A stretch of 64,000 nt of DNA from Brienomyrus brachyistius. Lineage: Eukaryota; Chordata; Actinopteri; Osteoglossiformes; Mormyridae. The position numbers were made by a program, and so were the translations under genes. The stretch spans positions 18,603,019 to 18,667,018 of the forward strand of contig NC_064539.1 of NCBI RefSeq assembly GCF_023856365.1. The letters run 5' to 3'. Shown in pieces: positions 1 through 10,300 of the stretch; within the stretch, counting starts at the first letter, position 1, and each line of letters begins with the position of its first letter. Below the pieces are notes generated by a model, which made no database searches, was not told where the DNA came from, and was given only the letters and a program-made list of their open reading frames with translations.

Positions 1-844
1 ATCAGTTAGTCTGGCACACTCCTTCGCGCCACCTGCCTGCTTCCCAGAATACGGCTGGGACAAAGCAGCCCCGCTTGAAGCATGGAATTCTCTTGCAATT
101 TTTATTGTCTGAAAGTTAAACTGCTACTGGCTGACAGTGTGTCTGCTGGGAGGATTAATACCCAGAATTCCCTGCCTGCTAGCCGCCTCTCTCTGCTCCC
201 GTTTGAAGGCCAGTGTTCAGGATTACCATCTTAATACTCTGATTCAGGGTCACCCATAGGAGGGCAGGCTGGGAATGAAGATGGACGGCCTCAATGTTAA
301 GAGGCGGATTTCGGGTGGCTAAGTGGGTGTGCGCTCTGGATCGGCATGAGGTCAGTCAAGGATCTTAAGCTGGATTCTTCCCTCTTTTGTGACCGGATTA
401 TTCCACTGGCTGCCGGACTACAGAGCAGAGGTAGCAGAAAGGACATGAACTGACTAGACTTTTGAAATAGTCTGCCCATTAGATCACTGAATGGGATTTT
501 AACTTTTTCTTTAAGTTGATTTCACCGGCTGGCTCTGGTTTCTTGTAGTACATCTTAAAGCAAGTTTAAGGAATGTGTGGGGGGACTCCATGTTTTTAGG
601 GAAAAGAACTGATTTCTTCTGGCCCAGCTCGGAGCATGTGCTTTCCTAATCAGCTTTTGCGATGTAAATTTGAAAAAGTCTGTACATGAGGATACATAAT
701 TACATTTCTCAAATATGAGTGATACTAAACCCACCCCCCAGTGACTCAACTGTCTTTCTTTCAACCCTATAGGGGAAGGAGAAGTTGTCCCCCCCGAGGG
801 GAAGTTGTCTCTTCGCTGATCCCATCTTGTTCTCAATGAGACAT
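1..844. other. Upstream DYM intron, no gene seen
   Basis: No splice-flanked DYM exon or recognisable repeat is visible. The stretch is moderately GC-balanced at 1-240 and AT-rich later. It is inferred to be intronic because DYM exons upstream of 7163 must lie before the window. Confidence 0.4.
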
Positions 845-1030
845 GCAGACACACATGTTGGTGAGAGCAAGTTTGTGGTCAGAGGGCAGGGTCAGTCAGC
901 GTGCAGTGGCCCTTAGATATTGGCATTTAAGGGCCTTGCTCAAGGGCCCGAGTGTGGCATCTGTCTGCAAGGCTTGGTCACCTGATCACAGTCCTAACCC
1001 ACTGGGACACACAGCCCTGCTGTAGATTTA
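845..1030 (+). repeat. SINE-like dispersed repeat, copy 1
   Basis: It contains GGGCCTTGCTCAAGGGCCC and ends near AACCCACTGGGACACA, the arrangement also found at 3705-3930 and, more degraded, at 47620-47810. The recurring signature and the lack of coding potential mark it as a dispersed fish repeat. Its family is not assigned. Confidence 0.55.
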
Positions 1031-1292
1031 TATATACATGCAGTATCTTTGAGTAGCTGAATGTAATGCAGCTCTGATTATTTTGGATAAACCCTCACAA
1101 GCCAGTAAAATTGTTGTAGTGATATATTACCCTGTTACATACAGATTATTCTGAATTGGGGGCAATCAACACGTCTGTGTTATGCGTTAATTGCTCCAGT
1201 TAAATGGTAAGAAAAAATAAAAAGGTTATAATAATGCACACTAAAGCGGACAGACATATTCTGATAGCAAAGTGCATAGTCACTGTTTGTTC

Positions 1293-2405
1293 CATAGGTT
1301 GGGCAATGAATCTGAAGCACATGGTTTTAGACCATGATAGTTTATTAGTATGATGTAGGGCCTCCTTTTTGTGGCCAGTACAACATCAGTTTGTCTTTTG
1401 GAGTGACGGATTCACATCCTGCACAGTGGCCAGAGGGATGTTGATCTCTTCTTGCATTGTAGTGGTCACAATTCGCCCCTCTAAAAGACTCAATGACTCA
1501 ATTTTAAGATCTGGTACCTGTGCAGGCCGTGGGAGATGTTCAACTTCTTCTTTTTTGTTCAGCAAACCATTCAGTCACCAGTCTTGCTGTGTGTATTGGT
1601 ACATTATCATCCTGATGCACCTTCAGGGTACAATGTTTAAACCATTTGGATGAACAGCGTCCAGCAGCGTTGCTCCCATCTAGAACAAGTCATGGGCCTA
1701 GGGAATGCCATGATATTGCGGCCCAAACCATCGCTGACCCACCCCCATGTTTAACTCTGGGTACACAGTAGTCCGGGTGCTAAGCCTCTGTGGGGCTTCT
1801 CCACACCATAATTCTCCTGGAGGTGGGAAAGTCAGTGAAGGTGGAATCATCAGAGAACAATACATGTTTGACATTCACCACAAGCCATGATTTGTTGGCA
1901 CCATTGAAACCAACGTTTGGCAAAAGGTTTGACTATACCTGCCTGACCAAGAATATTGACCCTGTAGAGCTCCCAAAAAACTGTTTTTGTGGCGCACATT
2001 TAATTCTGCAGTGAGCTGGGCAGCTGTGGTTTTATGCTTTTCGGATACAATTTGGGTTAGTACCCAGACATCCTTTTCAGACAGCTTCCTCTTGCTTTCA
2101 CAGTTCCTGTTGGATGTGGTCCGTCCTTCGTGGCAGTATGCCAACATTACCCTGGATACCTCGATACACCAGAAAGACTTGCTGTCCTGATCACAGATGC
2201 GTCAGCGAGACGCGCACCAGCAATTTGTCCTCTTTCAAGCTCTGATATGTCTTCTATTATGAAATATTTTATGTTCAGCTGTGCTGTTCAACCCCACGCT
2301 CTGCTCTTACTGTCAGTACGTGCAGTCAGTGAAGAGATGCATGTATATGTGTGAAACCTCAAACACGGTTTTGGCCAGGGGTTGTTTTCTTGTCCACCCC
2401 CTGTA
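1293..2405 (-). pseudogene. Degenerate Tc1/mariner-like transposon
   Basis: The right end is a terminal repeat reading (on -) TACAGGGGGTGGACAAG. The left end near 1293 is a decayed AGGTTGGGCAATGAA. On the - strand, transposase fragments are readable: KRKLSEKDVWVLTQIVSEKH and TTAAQLTAELNVRH (helix-turn-helix part). The nucleotide order continues to the catalytic region (GTACCCAGAGTTAAACATGG area) near 1740. Multiple stops and frameshifts make it inactive. Length (about 1.1 kb) is close to a complete element with small deletions. Confidence 0.85.
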
Positions 2406-3479
2406 TGTAGTAGAATAAGTTCTTAGCTTCATGGGGCTATTTGGTTATTGGCTAAAAATACGTGAATCAAAATAACAGAATTTATCCAGAAGATATTTTC
2501 ATCAAGGGCAATGTATTTTTGTCACTGTGGTTTATATGTGCACTATGTACACACATACGTTTAGAGCATATACTCCTACAGCCTGATGTGTAATAAGAAG
2601 ACGTAGAATTTCTTTCATGGTGTGTTTGCATAATGGTAAGGGAGCGTAATCAAAGTGGTCTTTGTGAAATTGGTCCCTGCAGTATTGGTCTGAATGATTG
2701 TGGAGAACAAAGAGGCTTTATTTATTATTGTTATTTATTTTTGAATGGAGTGAGCTGTGCTGACTGGGGTGTCAGACTAGAGAGGGACGATGCCACCTGT
2801 CACAGTGTCTGTGGGGGGGGTGCGGGGGCAAGCAGCAGGCATGGGACGCCAGCCAAAGAATCAGCACCAGAGACACAATAGGAGTCACACTGCACTCGGG
2901 GTCTGAAGGGCTTTTTCAGATCCCGACACTGAGCTGCTTTCAGAAGATTAAACCCGTAATAAAATGCTCCTGTGCATGTAGACGATCCCTCGGGCCTGGC
3001 CATGCTGTAGCTAACAGACGGGACGTACAACCTTTCTTTTTTCACTGACCGCTACACTGTGTAACTTACAGCTTGTGTGCTGTTAAATTTTTTTCTTACA
3101 TTTACCTGCTATTAATTAAAAAAACTTCCTGAAGAGGAAACCTTGTCAGCCACATCAGTGTAGCTAATTTTTCTTTGCCTATGCTGCTCTTATTTCTGGT
3201 CGAATTTCCTGTAGGCTCCCCACTACCTGGATATATGTTCTTCCTGATTCTAGGACATGTTGTATACCAATAGTATCGGTTGAGTATAAAAACATGCAGT
3301 TGTTGAGGACAGAGCAGCAATGATGGTTGCTAGTTGGCCGCCTGTCTTTTTTTAGGTGTGGCTCCTGAAGAGTTAATGCTAAAATGTTGTCGATTCATTA
3401 ACAAAGACTGCATAAAAAGTTTGAGTGACCAAGACCATTGATAACCGAAAAGTCACTCTCCATGAATAATAAGATTGGA
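2406..3479. other. DYM intron sequence, nothing recognised
   Basis: AT-rich with a G run at 2813-2820. No exon, RNA gene or clear repeat was identified. Confidence 0.4.
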
Positions 3480-3704
3480 AATAAAACATATGACAGGACC
3501 GATTGTTGCGGCAAGCTGGGCCGAAAGCATGACCAAACCGTGCTGGTAGCGTCACCATCCGATTGGTCAAAACGCACAGGAATACCAGTGATCTGCATTG
3601 ATATGCATGGAGTATCTGAAGGAAAAAAGCATATATTCTATTTATTATTCATTATTAGTAGTATCGCACATCATGATGTGTTGATGCATTATATTAATAA
3701 TATA

Positions 3705-3930
3705 TACTTTGTTGATCCCTGTGGGGAAATTTTCTGTTCGCTATCCCTGTTTGCTCTCTGTAGGTGAGAGCAAGCAGGCTGTGAAGGACAGCCACCCACA
3801 GCGGCGCCCAGGGAGCTCGGGATCATGGGCCTTGCTCAAGGAGCCATAGATGTGCCGAGGCTGGGCTTGAACCAGAAACCTTCTGATCCCAGGCCCAGAG
3901 GCTTAGCCTACTGGGCCACACTCTGCCGCA
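3705..3930 (+). repeat. SINE-like dispersed repeat, copy 2, nested
   Basis: It begins ACTTTGTTGATCCCTGTGGGG and contains GGGCCTTGCTCAAGG and the end AGCCTACTGGGCCACA. These are hallmarks of a very common fish repeat (SINE or the 3' end of a non-LTR element). It sits inside family X copy 1. Confidence 0.65.
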
Positions 3931-4121
3931 TGCACCGGTGCCTCGGAACTTGAACATTTCTAGCCTACTTAAAGTACTATGGAACAGCTGAACGGAATAG
4001 ATTCGTAATGCAAATTTACACAAGCTAATGCTAATTTCGCTAGTGTTTGATGCTAATATGACATGGCAAATCTCTCCGATGTTCTAGCAGGAATTAGCAT
4101 ATTACTATGTGGACAAAAATG

Positions 4122-5328
4122 CTAAGGGGTGTAACCAGCACAATTTTATCACGATTCATTGTCTGTTACAGTTTTTGGAGTTTGGAAATGGTACAGTTTT
4201 GGTACACTTTAATTAATGAACTCTATTTCCCATAGAAGAACTCCTCCATTCAACAAAACGGCAGCATGACTTACTAGGCCTTGGTTGTGTCTCTGCTGAA
4301 TGAAATCAAGGAAAGAAAAACATTAAAATTAAATTAAATCCTTCTCTCTAAGCTTTGACAACCTCGAGGTGATTTGCCTCCTCTAATTTACATAAACAGG
4401 GTACATTCTTTTATTAGCAATATTAAATGTAAAAATAACAAAGTGCAAAATCAAGTTGGGGCCCTAATGGGAGACTTATTTCTTCATGGTAAAAGACAAA
4501 AAAGCACATCAACACTGAAACAAGGCGACTGCTCCCAGATCTTATCTTTATAAAGAAAAGAAATTTCATTTGACAAGAACATACACAAAGTTAAGCATAT
4601 TACTGCTAAGCAGTAACCAGTGGCATTCACTGCACAGTAAATGTAGATAATCGATATTACAATCTCCAGTCTCCCAGAGAACGCATAATGTTTTTGATGC
4701 GGCAGACCTACAGTACATAAAGGGGCAAAAAAATCTATTGTGGCGAGTGACTGAGTCATTTTAATAAAGAAGATTACAGCTCTTTTAAAATGAAAATTGC
4801 TTTTTTTTTTATTTTTTATTAACAGCCACTATCGGTTTAATGTTGGCAGCGGCACCAACAATCTACATGACACTTGCGGCTACCCATGTAACAACATTTA
4901 AAATTAACATAGACACCCAAATACACATATTAATTCACACTATTTAAAGATCAGTGTGGTACGAAGCATGTCGGTGGCTGACCAATCCCACGCCGTCACA
5001 TTACGTCAGCCAGCTGCCGACAGTGGGTGGGATCACTGCTCATAAAATGTCGTATTACTGAAAGAACGTTGCTGTTTGACGTATGCAGCTACCTTTCTCC
5101 TGGAGGCAAATAATTCACAACATCTGCTATTCTATAATAACATTTAAATTCAAGCCCTCAAAATAGACAGTTTTAGATGTTTTTTTTTGGGAAAAACGTC
5201 GGCTTATATTTGCGCCAATATGTATAGGAAAATGATAGGCATATCGTATCACCACGGTTCATGTGTGTATTGAACCGTCGGGGGCGTCCTGAACGGTTCG
5301 ATGATATACCGTGTTCTGTTATACCCAT
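4122..5328. mobile_element. hAT-like non-autonomous element, nested
   Basis: The left end is AAGGGGTGTAACCAGCAC. The right end, read on -, is ATGGGTATAACAGAACAC followed by GAACCGTT-type repeats, giving imperfect terminal inverted repeats. The start resembles the GGGGTGTAAC ends of fish hAT-type elements, also seen at 18503. There is no transposase ORF. It interrupts family X copy 1, and no clear target duplication is seen. Confidence 0.5.
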
Positions 5329-5500
5329 AGTAAATATGTGTCTCTTCGGTTTTACGTCACAGTTGCTCTCCAATCCCAGCAACACTTTTACAAAACCGAT
5401 CCTTCTGCGCTGAAAAATTGAAGTGAGCTGGAACTGCATCGTAACTAGTGTCTCTTTGCAGTATGAGTCAAGTATGACCTGTATTGCTTCTGTAAAACCT

Positions 5501-7162
5501 AATAATAACATTTTCAAATTTAACTTTTATGTGGATGCAAATTTTGTGCGATGTCTTATCTTAGCCTTATTCTGATATGCACATTTGCGCAGCTGTATCA
5601 GGGTTTGCTCGGAGTGGTTGGAAATAAGTGATCATTTTGGATTCCTTGTGTTTCCAGCTTTATTAATTGCCATCTAAGGTATCGAAATTTGCATGCCTGT
5701 GCATGTCATTGTTACAGTAGCTCATTTGTGGCTGTTTAGTCCTTGCTGTCCTCCTTGAACAGTTGTTTTATCCAAACAGAAACATGATTTTCACATTCCT
5801 CTGTATGTCCTCTTTCTGTGTCTATGGCCCCTAATTCGAGCAGGATACTTTGAAAGCTTGGCTTTCCTCTTCCGCATGTAGAATAGAATGCCTGGCCTTC
5901 TGGCCTGCGTATCAGGTAGGAGGGCTGAGTATTTGATAGTGAAACTTGAAGCCTTTTCTCCCCATCTCCCGCTGCTCTCACCAAGAGTTCCTCCCATGCA
6001 TCCAGGCTCACTGTCCCACTGCAAGGTATCTCAGGAATCCTGCTGGTTCCGTGGGCCCGTTCTGTGTTCGTTCCATTTCTTTCCAATTGTTGGCCGGAAT
6101 TTATTTTTTTTTTTTCCACATAACTAACACCGATTCTCTCCCCCGTAGCTTGTTCTTTGCATGTAATGGTTGCTCCAATTTGGGCCATGTAGCTGACAAA
6201 TGGGATGCGCAGATGGGAAGCTGTTCAAATGGTCTGTGCTTTCATCAAGCCGGATTACACAACAACCCGTCCAGCCATTAACAAAGGAAGTATTGCATTA
6301 TACACTCCAAGGGTGGGGAGGCAGACTAGACAGATGACAAATGGCAGCGAGGTGAAAGGTGGCTTGTGGGTTGCTCTGGAAGCTGTGATGCCAGAACCTT
6401 GGGTTAGGAGCCTCGGTCTGGCGCCGCCGGTGCCAGGTCTGGGCAAGGGTTAGTCACAAGATTGTCGTCTCTTAGTCTAGTCTACCAATATTTCTGAGTC
6501 GCTAAATATCACACTGAGGATTACGATTTTTTTTCTGGGGAGTGAGTGCGTTGATCATGAGGTTCATGGGGCTACTGTATCATGCAAACAGGTCCAAAAA
6601 AAATACTCATCGCAGATCACATGCCTTCTGTTGTGTCTAACAGACTAAAGGCAGCTCTTCTTGAATCTTAGCGTTCACCAAAGTTTGCTCTTTGATGCTG
6701 CTCAACAAATGGATCCACACTCAAATTTGCTGGATCATTAATTATCGCTATTATTGGCATCATAGCAAAGGCTATGTCTCTCACTCCTATTCCTTGCATC
6801 CTCATTTATTTGTGTTAATCACTCAACTGTGTCAAACTGTCAAAGTCCTGGTTCCCATAACACTGTTTTTTTTTTTTGCACAGCAATTGATCATTCAAAG
6901 TAAATTTTGTCCTTTCTCTCAAGATTAGCTTTAGCCCAGTGCTAGGGACACTCCTTTAGATTGATTTATGTTCTTTGACCACTAGAGGGCAGCATAGAGA
7001 AAAGCTAAACCAGCACTGTATGAGCCTTGTATCCTCAATAAATGGTCTTTACGTCGGTATTTTAGTTCTGCATTCCACTGTTCCGGTGATCTGAAGGGGG
7101 TCATGTGAGGCCGATGTGTCGTCTGCTCTTAATGCCTGTGCTGCTCCCCTTCCTCGTTCCAG
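5501..7162. other. DYM intron sequence, no gene recognised
   Basis: It contains a 150-codon - strand ORF (5736-6188) with no family resemblance and a CTCF-like motif at 6979. Otherwise it is AT-rich intron up to the acceptor at 7162. Confidence 0.4.
6979..6993 (+). promoter_or_regulatory. CTCF-like motif just upstream of DYM exon a
   Basis: CCACTAGAGGGCAGC closely follows the vertebrate CTCF core CCASYAGRKGGCAGC, 170 bp before the first DYM exon in the window. This is a motif match only, and such motifs are also spread by mobile elements. Confidence 0.45.
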
Positions 7163-7348
7163 GTGGGCTCTGGACCGTCTTCACGCTCGGGGGTGCCGGA
7201 AGCAAGCTGAGCCCAGACCAAGAGCAGCAGCCTCTACCTCTGCCCAATCAGAGCCTGTTGTTACTGCTGGTGCTGGCCAACTTGTCCGATGGCCCCGACT
7301 GGCCCAATCCTTACCGACAGGCCATCAAGTCATTCAAGAACACGCAAG
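7163..7348 (+). CDS. dym: DYM coding exon a (first in window)
   Basis: The acceptor is ...CGTTCCAG at 7162. The exon opens with the last two bases of a split codon, then reads [10 protein letters not shown]. It ends with FKNTQ plus one base, and the donor is GTGGGT. The middle is rich in S, Q and P and aligns with a variable part of the family. It is followed by [20 protein letters not shown], a strongly conserved dymeclin block. Exit phase is 1. Confidence 0.95.
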
Positions 7349-10300
7349 GTGGGTGGCTATTCGCCCCCCCCCCCTCCCCGCAATGCGGCTCTTTTCTTTG
7401 TGATTCAGCAGCCGTCATTTACAGATTCCCCGCCAGTCTGCCTGCTTCCTGAGTTTACATTATGCTATTGTTTATTTTTCCAGAGTTTACTTCTGTTGGT
7501 TTTTTAAGTTGATGTGGCAACGTGTTTCTATGTCATTGCTAATTTAAAGGGACACGTCCGGAACATTCTGCTGGCCTGGATGGCCTTGGCTGTTATTTGA
7601 CTGTCCAGCTTTTATGCACATTTTAATTTCTGCTAGCAGTTAGTTCCATGATGCAGTGAGGAATGCTGGGAAAGATTCTCACCTCCTTAGGATCCTGTCA
7701 TGTATTTGAATTATTCATTTATGCTGTTGTGGTTTAAATTGCTTGGCAAAAATTACTTAGATTTATAGTACTTATTTGTATTTTTTTTTCTTAATCCGAG
7801 CAGTTAATCTGAACAAAATATGGTAATGTCGTTAAAAAGCTGGTCGTCAGTGTGTTCCAGAACATCCTGCCTACGTGCAGTAATGTGGTTTGTCCCGTTG
7901 CATTGGACTTTTGGTCATAATACTTGAATAATATCTTTAGCTACCAAGTAATTGTACTTGACGTTGACAGGGAATTTCACTACTCTATATATTTATATTG
8001 TTGATTTTTATTTTTTTTTTGTTACAGCTTGCTGAAACCAATTTCTTTTGAAAAATAGAATAACTGTACTAATAATGTGATATTGGGTTGAATTTGGAGA
8101 GCACTCCTGACCCTAAATGCGCCCGGTCACTTTCAGATACATCGTCTATCCCATCGCCGAACCTGCACGCCTTCCAGATCAACTTCAACAGCCTGTACAC
8201 GGCCCTGTGTGACCAGCAGAGGTCGGATCAGGCCACTCTGCTGCTGTACACCTTGCTGCACCAGAACACTAACGTGCGCACCTACGTGCTGTCCCGCACC
8301 GATATGGAGAACCTGGTGAGCTGGGGCGCCCCCACAGACTTCTCCTCTGCTTTTCACGTTCATGTCCAAGTTCCAGCTGACCCGACTCCCTGCATCCTGC
8401 TGTTCCGCTGATTATTCCCCCTGGAACCCAAACACACTTATGCAACTTCCCCTGCTTTCCCATTGATAGCTTTTCTGCACCGTGAGTTTTCAATTAATTA
8501 TTGAGTTAGTATTTTGCTTGCTGATGGTCTGATTGCACTAAAAAATTTTTATGTTTTCATACCCTTTTCTTTAATTTGGGAATGATTGGTGTAGTCTTAT
8601 TATTTCACAGAACATTAGTAGTGTTCTGTAGTAATGCAATTGAAATTTCTACAGTAGAGCTGCATGTCAGTGTCGGGGTGGTTCCGAGTTTTGACCGTAT
8701 TTGTGCCAGTGAGGGTGGCTGTCTGGCTGAAGCTCTGTACCTTCTCCACATTTTTAAACACTTCCCCACAATGATGACATTCCCGTTCACAAACATTACT
8801 CAGTCTCACTATTCACCAACAAATTATTTCACAATGTCTCCAAACACGAAGCACATCATTTCACCATCTACCATTAAGTCACTTTTGGTATCCATGACTC
8901 ATTGCAGCATAAATGGATTTTCCAAGAAAAAAGTTGCATTTATGAGTATTTTTATATCCGCAATGGAACTGTCAACTATTAACACCATATTAAACAACAA
9001 TGATCGAGTGGTTCAGTTGTTTAAAAAAAACAAAAAAAAAACAATTCGGATTCTGAGGCAGTCTTTTAGCTCTTGAAAATTTTTAACTGAGCAGAGATTG
9101 CAGCGAGCTCTGTGACAGTGAGACTCTGAGCTGATGTAATGGAGTAGCACCCAGGGACAGGTATCGGTATGCTGGGGGGGTGATCTTAGTCACTGAGGCT
9201 GCGCCATTGGCCCCCGGTCACTCCCATTGACATAATGGGACACGGGAGATGGCTGGCAGCTGCTCAGGAGCGTAAGATGGCAGACAAGAGCTCACCAGGT
9301 CTTAAGTACGTTACTGAGCGCATGAGCCATTTCCCCTACGGTGACATTTTTTCTCCCAGTCTCCTGGGGAGGTTTTATTTGACTCATTAGACCAATCATG
9401 TGAGTCAGCTGCCGGTGAGCTTAGTAACACATCTACATATCCTGTTTATATGCAGGTAGGTGCTGTGAATTGGAATAGTTTCCAAAAAAAGTGTTCTTAA
9501 TTCGTGTTCTACTGTAGACGTGTGGCACCTTGCTGTGGGTATAAGCGCCACGGTATAGCTGGTATTTTTGATTCAGCTGACACCTTGTGTCTGTATATTT
9601 GGAATGCCGCGTTTCACACCCGTGTCTGACGTCATGGCAACAGACAGTCTGTGAGCCTGGCGTTTTGGACGCGGTCACATAGATGTGCACCATGCGCTTG
9701 CAATGCGGGGGTTGTGGTGACGTGCGTGTGATCGCTCACTGCGGCCTTCTCCTCACAGGTCATGCCCATCCTGGACATCCTTTACCACGTGGAGGACAGG
9801 AACTCTCATCACGTCTATATGGCCCTCATCGTCCTCCTCATCCTCACGGAGGATGACACATTCAACCGATCCATTCATGAAGTCGTGAGTATGCGTGTGT
9901 AACAGAAATCGTTCTGGTTTAGTAAGGAAGTCAGTCTAACCTAATTCTGCAGGTAGTTGATGGAAAAAATGTAGTATCTTTCATGAGTGATTTGGTCTCA
10001 TTAATATTGCATATGAATGAGTTAATTTTGCAAACCGATGTGTTGGTCTTAGAGCCAAAGCCTGCAGTGCAGTTGTGGTTTTTTGCCATACATCTGTCAA
10101 TGAGCAGTTGAATTTTGGAGCAAACCTGTCCAGCTGAACTTCTGTCGGCATTGTGTATGGAAGCATAAAGTGTTTCTGAAATCTGGCCACACACATGCCG
10201 CTGCCAGCGTCAAGATGAGATTGCATGTTTTTATAGCTAAATAATCACCTGTGCGCAGTAAGCAACATAACGTACAACGGATAAATCAAATATGACTTGA

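Larger units (their letters stand above)
3480..5500. mobile_element. Old TIR element (family X, copy 1) interrupted by two insertions
   Basis: Three blocks (about 3480-3705, 3930-4120 and 5330-5500) match consecutive parts of the copy at 29242-29906. Shared strings include GACCAAACC, GATTGGTCAAA, AATGCAAATTTACAC, GATCCTTCTGCGCTG versus GACCCTTCTGCAGTG, and GTAACTAGT. The gaps between blocks are occupied by a SINE-like repeat and a hAT-like element. No transposase is readable, so this is a non-autonomous or decayed element. Confidence 0.6.

Noticed and set aside
1..7162. Search for the preceding DYM exon
   Set aside because: No sequence fitting the next upstream dymeclin block with AG/GT borders was found on the + strand; it must lie before the window.
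8576..9076. 166-codon + strand ORF in DYM intron b-c
   Set aside because: Low-complexity Lys/Asn-rich end from an A run, no domain, no splice context; probably chance or an old repeat.
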